Shown here piece by piece: positions 35,046 to 48,015 of a stretch of 64,000 nt of DNA (position 1 is the first letter of the stretch; each line of letters starts with the position of its first letter). The stretch is taken from contig NZ_FUYE01000019.1 of NCBI RefSeq assembly GCF_900167535.1, positions 1 to 64,000 of the forward strand. Reading direction: 5' to 3'. Both the position numbers and the translations under genes were made by a program. The DNA comes from Prosthecobacter debontii (GTDB taxonomy: Bacteria > Verrucomicrobiota > Verrucomicrobiia > Verrucomicrobiales > Verrucomicrobiaceae). Under the pieces are notes generated by a model that made no database searches, was not told the DNA's origin, and saw only the letters and a program-made list of their open reading frames with translations.

Positions 35046-36887
35046 CTAACTCCTGGTCACCCGCCAAGTGAGCCTGCCTGCGGCCACCGTGATCTCCCAG
35101 ACCTCTGCGGTTTCCTGCTTCGAGTAAGCCCTTGAAACACGCGCCGATTGGCTCCGCAATTCCCCACCTGCCCCCTCCACCGTGAACAGCCACGTGGAGG
35201 CACCTCGTGTAATCCTCAGCGTCCGGGCCTCCTCCTTCACCACCTTGCATTCGGGAGCCCAGATCCACGAGACGGTTAGGGGCTTGCCGTGCAGTTCGAG
35301 GTCCGTCACCGTGATGCCGGAGTCATCCACCGCGACGTGCCGCTGAAACGACAACCCCTCATGCGTGAGCTTGGCCAAAGCACCACTGGCCAGCAATTCC
35401 AAGCGGGGCACTTCATGGGGACGCCGCTGGAGAAACGGCCCCAGACGAACGGGTGTGCGATAGCCACTCGGAGGCCGGGGACCATTGTGCGCAGTCCAAG
35501 CGGCCAGTTCCCGCCGCAGCTCGGGATAACCGTAATACCCCCCCGTGCCAGGATCGATCAATAAGGCATGATCGCCATCCCAGAGGGAAAGGTGGAGTGC
35601 ATCGCAGTGCCCATGAGCGGCCAGATTTCCAAAACCGAGTGCGGATGCATCCAACCGCGCCATCCAGCCCTTGCGAAAAACCACCAGTCCGCTGTCTGGA
35701 TGCACGCGCCAGCCTTGTTCTTCTTCGACGAGCGCCGGGGGCAGGCCTAACCAGAATTGCAAAGCCCCCGATTTCCCTTCCATCCACTCACGCCATTCCG
35801 CCCCGGCAGACTCCCGCTTTAAAGTCGACGGCAGCACCTGAGCATCGTCGTTGTCACCGAAGTCCCAGGCCTCCTTGCCATGAGCCGCCGAGTGGAAGAA
35901 ATCCATCGCATGCAAAAGCCGCTCATAAACAGGCCCTGCCTTGCAACCGACGGTTCGAGCAGCCTGAAGGGCCAACTCGAAAGCAAACAAATGATAATGC
36001 AGAGCCTGCTCCCGAGAGCCTCCATCCGGCGCGAACTGATGCAAGATCTCCGCCTCCAGCAAAGCCCAAGCCGCCTCTGTGGAACAGGCCACGGCAGCCA
36101 CCTGCGGCCAGCGCGCTGCGGTCAATACGAGCGCCGCCAGCTCACCTAACAAATGATTATTGGCGGAAGATCCCACCGAGCGACAGCGCCAGACCCAGGC
36201 TGCATGCGCTGGGACGATCCGCTGCGCCAGTCGCTCTTGAGTTTCGCGGATGATCGGCCCCACGCCTTCCTCTGGCAAGGGCGTGTCTTGAATCAGAGCG
36301 TCTAGCCAAGTGAAATTGATCAAGCGCAGCGCTGCCTCCAGCGGGCTCGTCCAATTGACCCCCATGCCGGGAGCATTGCGCTCACACCAATCCTCCAGCC
36401 AGAGCTGAGCGGTGCGGATGGCATCGAGATCGTCATTCAGCCAGCCATGCATGACCAGCCGTGTCATTTCCGTCCAGCGGTTGATCTCCCAGATGCTGCG
36501 CACATCCGCCCCGTCAGGCAAGTGCCTATGGTTCAGACGGTACGCCGGTTGCTCGGGATCAATCACCACCCCACACACCGGATCGCGATGCCAACAGGGC
36601 GGTGAGCCCACGGCGACCTCGCGCCAACCGAAAAGCTGCCATTGCCCTTGCTGGAGCGTGACGGCATCCACAGCCAATTGCTGGCGCAGCTCTGCCGTCG
36701 CTGAACCTCGATCAGGCAGCCGCGGCACCCGTGCGTCGGCAGGTCCAGGATCGGCCCCCTCGAGGCTGCTGAAGAAGCTCGCCTCTGTAGCTCGCTGCCA
36801 TTTTTCCACCACCCGGTGGGCCATCTCCACAGGCGTCATGGCCCGCAGTCGAGAGACATACCAGGAGATAGACGTGAGAGACTTCAT
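35046..36887 (-). CDS. Heparinase II/III family polysaccharide lyase-like protein
   Basis: A 613-residue protein with the N-terminal alpha/alpha toroid and C-terminal beta-sandwich of the family. Marks are WTSPLEAALRLINFTWL, SSANNHLLGELAALV with the catalytic Asn-His region, and FGNLAAHGHCDALHLSLWDG followed by LLIDPGTGGYYGYPE. Such proteins are frequent in exopolysaccharide loci, where they probably trim the uronic-acid polymer. No signal peptide is evident. The ATG at 36887 is 4 bp after the bi-domain oxidoreductase stop, so they are coupled. It is the last gene of the polysaccharide run. Confidence 0.85.
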   Translation of the reverse strand: MKSLTSISWYVSRLRAMTPVEMAHRVVEKWQRATEASFFSSLEGADPGPADARVPRLPDRGSATAELRQQLAVDAVTLQQGQWQLFGWREVAVGSPPCWHRDPVCGVVIDPEQPAYRLNHRHLPDGADVRSIWEINRWTEMTRLVMHGWLNDDLDAIRTAQLWLEDWCERNAPGMGVNWTSPLEAALRLINFTWLDALIQDTPLPEEGVGPIIRETQERLAQRIVPAHAAWVWRCRSVGSSANNHLLGELAALVLTAARWPQVAAVACSTEAAWALLEAEILHQFAPDGGSREQALHYHLFAFELALQAARTVGCKAGPVYERLLHAMDFFHSAAHGKEAWDFGDNDDAQVLPSTLKRESAGAEWREWMEGKSGALQFWLGLPPALVEEEQGWRVHPDSGLVVFRKGWMARLDASALGFGNLAAHGHCDALHLSLWDGDHALLIDPGTGGYYGYPELRRELAAWTAHNGPRPPSGYRTPVRLGPFLQRRPHEVPRLELLASGALAKLTHEGLSFQRHVAVDDSGITVTDLELHGKPLTVSWIWAPECKVVKEEARTLRITRGASTWLFTVEGAGGELRSQSARVSRAYSKQETAEVWEITVAAGRLTWRVTRS

Positions 36888-36891
36888 CCGC

Positions 36892-39036
36892 TCAGACAGC
36901 AATGGCACACCCCTGGCGCAAGCTGTCCAGCGCTGCAAACGTCAAGAGCATGCTTTGCCGGGCTTCGGGGTAAAGAAGCGGGTGATCTTTCTCTGAATTG
37001 AGAAAAGCCGACCAGGCCCGCATCTCCTCCGCGTGGCCTTTGCTGCGATAAGTGTTCACGGTCTTTTTGCGATTCCGATACCACGTCAGCTTCTGGAAGT
37101 TTTCACATTCCACGACCAGGCCGGTGGCAAAGACTCGGAAGGTCTCCTTGGGAAAAGCGTAGTCCCCTTCCGCCGAATAGATGATCTGGGCGGACGAGCC
37201 CTCTTCAAACTCGATCTGAGCTGTCACACTGTCCGGGAAGTCGGGGCGTCCCAATGTTTGCGCGATCACTCTGACCGGTCTGCCCAGCAGGTGGCAGGCA
37301 TAATCAAAGAAATGACAGGCTTCACCGAGCACACGCCCACCGCTCTGCTCCACATTGGCATACCAATGGTCCGGTGCCAGCGCGCCTGCGAAGACATGAT
37401 AAGCCAGCGTCTTGGGACCCGGGATCGCTTTCAGCACGGCCTTCATCTCCACGGTGGCAGGTGCAAACCGACGGTTGAACCCCACCATCACAGAACCAGT
37501 TCCAACGACCATCGAGGCATCAATCTGCGCCAATTCATCTCGGGTCAGGCAGAGCGGTTTTTCGACAAACACATGCCGTCCCGCTTTCAGCGATTCAATC
37601 ACCAAAGGCGCATGCAGATGATGTCGGGTGCCGATCAGCACCGCATTTCCACGACCCAATAAGGCCACCGCAGCATCGGTCTCGGCTTGGGCGAAACCAA
37701 ACTTCTCTTTCACATGTCGGGCGCTCAAGCCGGTGCCATTGACAATCGCGCCCAACTTCACCTGCTCCTTCAGATGAGGCAGCAACATCGTGCGCACGAA
37801 GTTCCCAGCTCCGATCACATCCAGTAAAGGGGCGTGCCCAGAGGTTAGACGCGTCGGGCCTATCACGGGAATCTCCGAGGCAACGCCCTGGGGCGACACC
37901 AGCGGAACATCAGCGGCTTTTTCATACTCCAGCACCACGCCGATATCCGTATTGCCCGGTTTCATCAGCGCATCATACACCGCCACAGCCCCCGCGAAGG
38001 CAGCCCGCCGTGTCGTCACGGGGGTGAGGTCCAAACGACCTGACTGCATCAACTGGAGGCAGGCCTCGAAATTGCGATTCTCCGTCCAGCGCACATAACC
38101 AAAAGGATAATCTCGACCCGCCCATTCATACTCAGGATCGTAACGACCAGGACCGTAGCTGCGGGAATAACGCACCTGGATGTCCTTCATGTAAGCAGTC
38201 TTCCAGGAGAGCTCGGCATCGTAGATCCCGACGATGACCATGACCCCGCGCTCGCGCAGGCATTCGATGGCCATGTCCGCCGCCTCACGGCCTTGCCCAC
38301 CTACGCACAGCAGCACGGTATCCACACCCTGCCCATCGGTCCACTCCCGCACAGCATCCGCCGCCTTCGTCTGCCCGGGATTGATGGTGCATTCAGCTCC
38401 CATTTGAGAAGCAATACTGAGTCGGTCGGGCACATAGTCCACCGCCATCACGCGCACGCCTGAGGCTTGCAGTAAACGGGTGGCTAACAGGCCTACCAGC
38501 CCCTGTCCAACGACAAGCACCCGCTCCCCCAATTGACACCCAGCTTGCCTAACTGCCTGCATGGAAATGGCCGCGAGCGTGGTGTAGGCCGCTTGCCAGT
38601 CCTCCACGCCCTCAGGAATCCGCGCCGCCAGCAGGTCAGGCACCGCGATCATCTCCGAATGAAAGGCGCACTCAGCCCCCCCACAGGCCACACGGTCCCC
38701 CACGCGGAAGCGGCTATTCCCTTCATCCACCGCCACCACCACGCCGGCAGCCGAGTATCCTAGCGGGGTCGGAGATTCCAGGCGATTGCGCACCTTCTCC
38801 ATCGCCGCCTGCCAGCCCAGAGTGCGGGCGGTATCTAGCACCTTTTTCACCTGATCGGGGCGTGCCTTGGCCTTTTGCAGTAGAGACATGCGCGCCTGCT
38901 CGACCTTCATCTTCTCAGTGCCGGGAGAGATCACCGAGCAGGTCGTGCGCACCAGGATGCCCCCAGGAGGTGGCACCGGTGCTGGCACGTCTTGGAGTTC
39001 CAGACGACCGTCTTGATATTGAGCAAGCTGAAGCAT
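36892..39036 (-). CDS. Bi-domain oxidoreductase (zinc-type dehydrogenase + Gfo/Idh/MocA)
   Basis: A 714-residue fusion. The first 360 residues are a medium-chain alcohol-dehydrogenase-like unit (PTPLGYSAAGVVVAVDEGN, ERVLVVGQGLVGLLATRLLQ). The last 330 are Gfo/Idh/MocA-like (LDVIGAGNFVRTMLLPHLKE, HVFVEKPLCLT). This pairing is a known architecture in polysaccharide loci, often beside a heparinase-like gene as here, and is presumed to act on a nucleotide-sugar or glycan intermediate. The ATG at 39036 is chosen as the natural N terminus MLQLAQYQDG. Confidence 0.88.
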   Translation of the reverse strand: MLQLAQYQDGRLELQDVPAPVPPPGGILVRTTCSVISPGTEKMKVEQARMSLLQKAKARPDQVKKVLDTARTLGWQAAMEKVRNRLESPTPLGYSAAGVVVAVDEGNSRFRVGDRVACGGAECAFHSEMIAVPDLLAARIPEGVEDWQAAYTTLAAISMQAVRQAGCQLGERVLVVGQGLVGLLATRLLQASGVRVMAVDYVPDRLSIASQMGAECTINPGQTKAADAVREWTDGQGVDTVLLCVGGQGREAADMAIECLRERGVMVIVGIYDAELSWKTAYMKDIQVRYSRSYGPGRYDPEYEWAGRDYPFGYVRWTENRNFEACLQLMQSGRLDLTPVTTRRAAFAGAVAVYDALMKPGNTDIGVVLEYEKAADVPLVSPQGVASEIPVIGPTRLTSGHAPLLDVIGAGNFVRTMLLPHLKEQVKLGAIVNGTGLSARHVKEKFGFAQAETDAAVALLGRGNAVLIGTRHHLHAPLVIESLKAGRHVFVEKPLCLTRDELAQIDASMVVGTGSVMVGFNRRFAPATVEMKAVLKAIPGPKTLAYHVFAGALAPDHWYANVEQSGGRVLGEACHFFDYACHLLGRPVRVIAQTLGRPDFPDSVTAQIEFEEGSSAQIIYSAEGDYAFPKETFRVFATGLVVECENFQKLTWYRNRKKTVNTYRSKGHAEEMRAWSAFLNSEKDHPLLYPEARQSMLLTFAALDSLRQGCAIAV

Positions 39037-39085
39037 GGGGAAAAAGAGATCGAAGAAACGAGGCTGCTCTTCAGGGAAGTAAGAA

Positions 39086-41500
39086 TCAAGCCTCCTCAAC
39101 AGCAGGGGAACACGCTTTCTCCTGCCAGTATCGTTCAAACATGGCGATGAGTCGATCCGTGCTCTCTCGGCCTCCGATCGTCACACGCACACTCTGGGAG
39201 AGATGCCCGGAACGATCTCGAACCAGGATGCCCTGCGTCTCCAGCCAGCGCGCGAGTTCCACAGCATCGGGTGTTTGAAGCAGGACGAAGTTGCCATACG
39301 AATCAAAGCACTTCACGCTATGTGCCCGTAAGAACTCGATGAAGCGACGTCGCTCAACCTTCACCGCATCCACATGGGCACGAATGCGGGGCCAGTCTTC
39401 CAGCGCGGTCTCCGCTGCCACTTGAGCAAAGGTGGTAAGGTGCTTGGGATTGGCGACTCGTTTGATCGTGTCGATCACGGAGGCATCTGCCAGCAGGTAG
39501 CCCACGCGCAGTCCTGCCAGACCGAAGGCTTTCGAAAAGGTGCGCACAAGGATGAGGTTTGAAAGCTGTCCGATCAGAGGCACTGCATCATGCTCAGCAA
39601 ACTCCGCGTAGGCTTCATCCACAATGACCAAGGCCGAAACCTCCGCAGCCGCAGCACAGATCTTGGTGATGTTCTCTGGACTCAGGCAATAACCAATCGG
39701 GTTATTCGGGTTGGTCAGGTAGATCAGACGCGGAGTCTCCTCCCGAATGGAGGTCAGGAACTTATTCAGCGGAAAGTCCCCTTCCCCTTCGTGCATGAAG
39801 TGCGTGGTGATCGCTCCCCGCTGCTCAGCCACCGCTCGAAAGTTATCATAGCCAGGCGCCACGATCATCACCTTATCCCCCACCGTGACATAACATTGAG
39901 TGAGGTAAGCCAGCGCCATATCGGAGCCGTGCGTGGCCAGCAATTGAGCCGCCTCGACCCGGTGATGCTGGGCCAGCGCTTGATGCAAGGATTCTGGATA
40001 GGCCTCAGGATACCAAATGATGGAGTGAGGGTCCTGCACCAGGGCTGACAACCGCTCGCGAACGAGCTCCGACGTCAGAGCATCCGATTCATTCCAATCC
40101 AGCTTCAAGACCGGTTCTCCAGCCCGCGCGCGTGCCCAGGCCGCCTGCGAGGAAATGGCGTATTCCTTCCGTTCCTCCACGGCCTTATTGGCCCGCCGAC
40201 GAAGCACCACCGGGGTCTTGCCATCACGGTTAGTCTCAAAACGTTGATTGATCCGATACTCCACATGCATGGAGTCACCGAATCGTGAGCGCATCTCCTC
40301 CTTCACCGTGAGGAACCCAGGATGCCGATCAAAAGCCGGGTCCGTCGTTTCGATATTCACCACGATGTCTGACGCCCCAAATTGGACGATCTGGAAACGC
40401 ACCACGCCAGGCGCTGAGCGGAAGACGGAGTAAAAGTTAACCGAAGGCAAACGCCGCCCATCGGGAGTCAGAATCACGTCGTCTTTCCGCCCCTGCACGC
40501 GGGCAAGCTTGCGTGGATAAAGCGTGTCCTCATTCTCCGAGGCATGCCGCGTCACGATATCCCCCGTATCATAGCGAATGAAGGGCATCACCGGATTTTG
40601 CAGGCTCGTCGAAATCAAACGGCAATCCCCAGGAGCCAAGGTGTCGTCCGGCCTGAACTCCGCATGCCCATATTGCCAAACGATGTTCAGTCCGTCGTGA
40701 TCCGTGCCTTCATAGGCCACCAAGGTTGGCTCCGTCATGCCATACCAATCGAACAGGATCTGGCCAAAGACACGCTCGATGATCTCCCGCTCTCTCGGTG
40801 CCAGGGTCTCTGAAGCTGTGAAGAGCCCTTTCACCCAAGGCAGACTCCTGCCGGTGCGTTCCAGATACTCCGCCAGCACCATCAACGAGGAAGGGTAACT
40901 GCGAATGAACTTGGGCTGGAAGGCTTCGATGGCCTCCATGTATTCGGCGGCGTTCCGAGGTGAAAAATGATACGCCGACATGAACAGTGTGTTCTGCGCT
41001 TTATCATGAATCCACAAAGGATCTCCGGCTTTCGAAGGCACATAACTGCGCAAGGCCAAAAAGGGATCCCGAAACCGATATCCTGCCTGAGCCCACATCT
41101 GATACATGCAGGCATAATCCAGTGCGATGTAGCCTTCATTCAGCAACATCCGCATGGGATTCCCCGTCGTGCCGCTGGTCTCGGCATAAGCGCTCAGCCT
41201 GCGATAGCGAGCATCCACAAGATCCTCGAAGCGCTCCCGCACGATCTCCTTCGTCAACACCGGCAGTTGCGCCAGGGTCTGCGGCCCTTGGAAATCGGTG
41301 CGAGGATCGAACCCGCAGGCTTTGAAGGTCTCGGCATAATAACGCGTGCCTTCATACGCCCCCACCAGAGTCTGTTGGAGCTGATGATGAATCCAAGCCT
41401 GTCGCTTTTCCTCCGACCAGGAATCCGTGCGTTTTAAAAACGACTGATACGTCCACCAACCGTGGAGCTGCGCCAGCTTGCGAATGGACTTCTTATGCAT
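39086..41500 (-). CDS. Fusion of PaaK/CapK-like adenylating ligase with HisC-like aminotransferase
   Basis: An 804-residue protein. Residues 1-440 are a phenylacetate-CoA ligase-like/CapK-like unit with the intact adenylation loop AYAETSGTTGNPMRMLL and downstream FDWYGMTEP. Residues 441-804 are a fold-type I PLP enzyme of the histidinol-phosphate aminotransferase/CobD group: YLTNPNNPIGYCLS, IVDEAYAEF and VRTFSKAFGLAGLRVGYLLA with the PLP lysine near residue 656. Both halves keep the motifs needed for activity. The ATG at 41500 overlaps the PHP gene stop by 8 bp. The reaction is unknown; it is likely to modify or load an amino acid-like group on the surface glycan. Confidence 0.85.
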   Translation of the reverse strand: MHKKSIRKLAQLHGWWTYQSFLKRTDSWSEEKRQAWIHHQLQQTLVGAYEGTRYYAETFKACGFDPRTDFQGPQTLAQLPVLTKEIVRERFEDLVDARYRRLSAYAETSGTTGNPMRMLLNEGYIALDYACMYQMWAQAGYRFRDPFLALRSYVPSKAGDPLWIHDKAQNTLFMSAYHFSPRNAAEYMEAIEAFQPKFIRSYPSSLMVLAEYLERTGRSLPWVKGLFTASETLAPREREIIERVFGQILFDWYGMTEPTLVAYEGTDHDGLNIVWQYGHAEFRPDDTLAPGDCRLISTSLQNPVMPFIRYDTGDIVTRHASENEDTLYPRKLARVQGRKDDVILTPDGRRLPSVNFYSVFRSAPGVVRFQIVQFGASDIVVNIETTDPAFDRHPGFLTVKEEMRSRFGDSMHVEYRINQRFETNRDGKTPVVLRRRANKAVEERKEYAISSQAAWARARAGEPVLKLDWNESDALTSELVRERLSALVQDPHSIIWYPEAYPESLHQALAQHHRVEAAQLLATHGSDMALAYLTQCYVTVGDKVMIVAPGYDNFRAVAEQRGAITTHFMHEGEGDFPLNKFLTSIREETPRLIYLTNPNNPIGYCLSPENITKICAAAAEVSALVIVDEAYAEFAEHDAVPLIGQLSNLILVRTFSKAFGLAGLRVGYLLADASVIDTIKRVANPKHLTTFAQVAAETALEDWPRIRAHVDAVKVERRRFIEFLRAHSVKCFDSYGNFVLLQTPDAVELARWLETQGILVRDRSGHLSQSVRVTIGGRESTDRLIAMFERYWQEKACSPAVEEA

Positions 41501-42320
41501 GGACGGAAGCTGGGTAAGAAAAGATTTCTTGGAGCGCGTGAGCCTGCCCACCTCGGCGGGCATTCCAATAGAGTCGGTAGGCTTGCTTAGCCCAAGGTAA
41601 CAAGGGCTTCGGCACCGCGAGGTATTTTTTCACCGCGTAATAAGCCGGGGCATATTTGCGCTCGCCGGAGTTCGAGCTCTGGGCTCGGGCCAAGATGCGA
41701 AAGGCGGTGGTCCGGCTAAACATTGCCCGCACGGTGGCATGCAGATCACCTCCGCACGGTGCGATCTCATTCACACACTGCCCCACATCCGCCTCGTAAT
41801 GCGCATCACTGCCGCCAAAGACGGCACAGCCGCTCGCGGATAGCACCGGAGCCGTGCGCTGATTATCCTCGCCGCTGCCTTTGGCATTATGAAGTTCAAA
41901 CGCATCCGCTTGAGCCAGCTCGCTCAGGTTCAGCCCGCGAGGGCCTAACAAACCGTCTTTAGCCCGCAGAGGGTGCGGCACCAAAACCAAGCCCCCCTGC
42001 TCATGAATCTCACCCACGACCGCCTGATAGTCGGCTGAAACGAGAGGCTTTTGAAGAAACAAGCCGATGAGGTGGCATTTGTTCGAGAGCGTCCGCTCCT
42101 CACCGATCAAGATGTGGGTGTCACTGCCTTTCCGCCGGAACCAACGCTGAAACTCAAAAGCCCCCTCCGTGGTATCGTGATCGGTGATGGCAATCGCATC
42201 CAGCTTCTGAAGCGCAGCCGCTTTTAACAACCCATCAGGAGTGATCATGCCATCGCTGGAGGCGGTGGTATGACAGTGCAACTCTGCACGCAGCCAGCGT
42301 GATGTGCAGTCTGGGTTCAT
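41493..42320 (-). CDS. PHP-domain metal-dependent hydrolase
   Basis: A 275-residue protein of the PHP superfamily. Metal ligands are seen in RAELHCHTTASSDGMITPDG, AITDHDTTEGAF, EERT, VPHPLRAKDG and FGGSDAHYEADVG. Members cleave phosphoesters (for example DNA polymerase partner or tyrosine-kinase-linked phosphatases such as CpsB). In this locus a phosphatase acting on a glycan intermediate or a regulatory phosphoprotein is reasonable but not shown. The ATG at 42320 is preferred; the frame to 42410 starts inside the PEP-CTERM gene. Confidence 0.8.
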   Translation of the reverse strand: MNPDCTSRWLRAELHCHTTASSDGMITPDGLLKAAALQKLDAIAITDHDTTEGAFEFQRWFRRKGSDTHILIGEERTLSNKCHLIGLFLQKPLVSADYQAVVGEIHEQGGLVLVPHPLRAKDGLLGPRGLNLSELAQADAFELHNAKGSGEDNQRTAPVLSASGCAVFGGSDAHYEADVGQCVNEIAPCGGDLHATVRAMFSRTTAFRILARAQSSNSGERKYAPAYYAVKKYLAVPKPLLPWAKQAYRLYWNARRGGQAHALQEIFSYPASVHA

Positions 42321-42357
42321 GATGACAAGCAAGGGCCTCCCCTGCGGATGGCTAGCC

Positions 42358-43185
42358 TCAAGCCAGCTTTCTCCAGCGGCGCCAGAGGACCGACAGACCG
42401 AAGCAACCAATCAGCAAGGCACCACTCGGCTCAGGCACCGGAATCGCAATGATCAGGGCATCCTGGTAATTGTTGCTGTCCAGAAGCGGATACAGCGTGT
42501 TGGCGATGTAATAGTCATCGAAAACTGCCGTGTAAGCGGAATTGAAGATGCTGGGATCACCCAGATCATAAGTGCCGAAGAAATCAGCCCCGTCCTTGGC
42601 GGCTATGTCGGCGAGGATCATCTGATAGAGATCGGAGCGAGCTTGCTCCGCCGCCGTGGGCGTGGGGAGGGAGGCCCAGCGGTCAACATAACCACTCATG
42701 TCGGTGAAGTCCACCTTGGTGGTTTTACCGTAGGTTTCTGTCAGGAACTGCTGCACAGCATACAGCGAGTTGTAGAAATTGCTGTAGCCTCCGTAATTCG
42801 CAGCGACTGTCGTGTGATCCTGAATCTCTCCCGGCGTGGTAAAGGACGACCACGGCATGTAGGTATCCAGCACGTATTGCATCACCACGATCTGTTTTTG
42901 CAGCGCAATTTGAGCCGCCGAATTGGCGATGTAATCATTCTGACGCTCGGTATTCTGCTGATCCCAACCATCGGCAAAACCGACCGCATCCGCGAGGAAG
43001 CTATCGCCTGAATTGGCCGCCGGTGTGCCGCCAGGTTCGACGCATAACCACCAGTATTTCTGATCATTGATCTCATAGACACCGATGTAACCATCGTGAT
43101 CGACACCATTCACCGGCAGCGACTGGGCGGAAGCTGACCAAGCGAGGGCGAAAAAGAGGGTTAGAAGCAGGAGGGCGAACTTCAT
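42358..43185 (-). CDS. PEP-CTERM sorted exported protein
   Basis: A 275-residue secreted protein with signal peptide MKFALLLLTLFFALAWSASA. The C terminus is a textbook PEP-CTERM sorting tag: VPEPSGALLIGCFGLS, a short hydrophobic stretch, then basic residues WRRWRKLA. The mature part is Tyr/Asp/Asn-rich (NYGGYSNFYNSLYAV) and acidic, with no recognised domain. Exosortase genes cut such tags; the exosortase gene lies 170 bp upstream on the same strand. A TATAAT-like box is at 43198-43203 on the minus strand, close to the ATG; a promoter there is possible. Confidence 0.88.
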   Translation of the reverse strand: MKFALLLLTLFFALAWSASAQSLPVNGVDHDGYIGVYEINDQKYWWLCVEPGGTPAANSGDSFLADAVGFADGWDQQNTERQNDYIANSAAQIALQKQIVVMQYVLDTYMPWSSFTTPGEIQDHTTVAANYGGYSNFYNSLYAVQQFLTETYGKTTKVDFTDMSGYVDRWASLPTPTAAEQARSDLYQMILADIAAKDGADFFGTYDLGDPSIFNSAYTAVFDDYYIANTLYPLLDSNNYQDALIIAIPVPEPSGALLIGCFGLSVLWRRWRKLA

Positions 43186-43355
43186 CGCGGTTACAGTATT
43201 ATAATTTCCAGAATAAATCTAGCTTAAGTTGATTTTTTTAAAAAAGGCGCAATTCAGGCCCTTTGACTGTCAATTCTAGACCATCGGCGGGCACTGGGCG
43301 CCCTTGCTAAACCTTGTCACGCGGTCAAATCGCTGCTCCAAAATGGCTCCGCCTC

Positions 43356-46122
<2,767 letters not shown>

Positions 46123-46126
<4 letters not shown>

Positions 46127-47316
46127 GGCTTTTTTGACTCCAATAGATCCCGATAACTGTCATCCAAGACCGCCGCATAATCCGCAGGGGAGAGACTCGC
46201 CGTAGGCCCGGGCTTCATCTGAAAACGTTCGTGGATGAAGAACTGTAAAAGACGCTCTGACATGGCTTTGATTTCCCATGGCAAAAGGCACCCATTCACC
46301 CCATCCTGAAGATACATTTCATGGCCATCGTAAGGCGTCACGAGAATCGGCAAGCCACATGCGGAAGCTTCCAAAGCGACCAAAGAAAATGTCTCGTAAC
46401 GCGATGGAAATAAAAACGCATCCGCGGCCGCATACCATCGCTCCACCTCATCTGTAGGAGGCAGCAGACGCACCCATTCAGCCCAGGTCGGAGCGATTTC
46501 ATCCAACCGTCGTCTCAACGAAGGCACCGTGTGCTCACTCACCCCGATGACCCAAAACTGGAGGTTCAAACCACAGTCAGCGTGGACTTGACTGCGGATC
46601 GCATGGAGAGCTTCCACGGCCGCCCACAAACCCTTTCGCTGATAGTGGCCGGTGCTAACAAAGCTCAACACATAGTCCGTCTCGCTCACCTGCATGGTGG
46701 CGCGACCTGCCTCACGCCATCGTTCCCGCACGGCTGGCGAGAAGCGCTGGCCATCGAGCAGATTCGGCAGGACACGAACGATCTTGTTTGCTGGTAAGGA
46801 GGAGCGAATGCGGTTCGCCAATCCCTCAGAAACAGGCAGAATCACTCGCCATCTTCGCGACCCCAAGGCCAAACTTTCCTGAGTCACTCCGATGAGCGTG
46901 TGGAAGACTTTGAGGCGTTCCTTCCAGGTGCGCGCGTTCTCTTGCCACTGTAGGCGAATCCAAGTGCGATTGTGAAAGTGCAGCGACATCACATCTGCCC
47001 CGGGAATATCAGGTCCGCTGGTGTGAACGATGTCCCAGCTTTCCCCGCAAGCCCGCTTCCAGGTCAGCTTTGCCCAGGCCAGAGCCCAAAACCACAGCGG
47101 CTCCAGCAAACGCAGCCATCTGGCCTGAGGTAAGGTTACTACTTTCACGCGTTCATCGACGGTGTCGTGTTCCAGGCACCACAACTCCACCTGCCAACCT
47201 TTCTCCAGGAGATCAGGCAAAGATTGATAGAGGCTCTGTGTCGTCGGGCGCCGCGCCTGGAATCTCGGGTCCATCCATAAGACCCGTTTCTCCGATGTCT
47301 GTGAGGGAGGGAGCAT
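46123..47316 (-). CDS. Glycosyltransferase family 4
   Basis: A 397-residue GT-B glycosyltransferase. It has the N-terminal SLYQSLPDLLEKGWQVELWC, the linker VLSFVSTGHYQRKGLWAAVE, and the donor-site WYAAADAFLFPSRYETFSLV followed by ALEASACGLPILVTPYDG. The ATG at 47316 shares one base with the stop of the preceding methyltransferase gene (TGATG), which fixes the start; the longer frame to 47487 lies inside that gene. Specificity cannot be read from the sequence. Confidence 0.9.
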
Positions 47317-48011
47317 CAAGCCTCTTTCCGAAAAATCGCCAGCAATCCATAAGGCCTCTGAGCGCGGCGTTCTGCGGGAGTCAGCGAGGTCTCCGCATCC
47401 ACCAGAGCCACGGGCATAAATCGACCACGCAAAGGTAACTTCGAGCAGGCCAACATGCGATCCACGGTTCCTTGGGTGAGAAACCAATCATAACCCAAGG
47501 TCTTCATGCCATAGGGAGCAAACAAGGCGCTCAACTCTTCTTCCGTGTAGCCTTCGCGCATGTGCTCCGGGTTAGGAAAAGGTTCGGGGGGACGCGGCAC
47601 CGTGATTACGGCATGCCCTCCAGGTTTGAGGATTCGGCAGAGCTCACAGGCGGCTTTCTGGTGATCTTCGATGTGCTCGAGCACCTGAGTGGAGAGCACT
47701 ACGTCGACCGAGCTGTCTTCCAAGGGAATCTGCAGCAGAGACTCACGCATCGTTCTCACCTGGGCTAAACGGCCTGCATTCTTTTGCAGCAGCGCATAAT
47801 TTTGCTCATCGTATTCCAGAGCGATCGCCTCTGAAAATCCCAATCCCAAACACCGGCGGATGAATTCTCCGGAACCCGCACCTCCATCAAAGATCACGCC
47901 TCGGCAGGGTGTTTGTTTCATCGCCAGGGCGATGCGCGGCCATTCCACCCGATATCGAATGGTATTGAAGGTGAACAACCAGCGACGGGCCAGAGAACGC
48001 AAGACAGACAT
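47316..48011 (-). CDS. Class I SAM-dependent methyltransferase
   Basis: A 231-residue methyltransferase. Motif I is GVIFDGGAGSGEFIRRCLGL, followed by the acidic motif II EYDEQNYALL; VDVVLSTQVLEHIEDHQKAA and RILKPGGHAVITVPRP are motifs IV and V. The small size and place in the locus point to methylation of a sugar residue. The ATG at 48011 is preferred, 4 bp after the FkbM gene stop. Confidence 0.88.
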   Translation of the reverse strand: MSVLRSLARRWLFTFNTIRYRVEWPRIALAMKQTPCRGVIFDGGAGSGEFIRRCLGLGFSEAIALEYDEQNYALLQKNAGRLAQVRTMRESLLQIPLEDSSVDVVLSTQVLEHIEDHQKAACELCRILKPGGHAVITVPRPPEPFPNPEHMREGYTEEELSALFAPYGMKTLGYDWFLTQGTVDRMLACSKLPLRGRFMPVALVDAETSLTPAERRAQRPYGLLAIFRKEA

Positions 48012-48015
48012 GATG

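Noticed and set aside
35453-36253. A plus-strand frame of 266 codons inside the heparinase-like gene.
   Set aside because: It is a Pro/Arg-rich shadow frame of a GC-rich gene with strong family motifs on the other strand.
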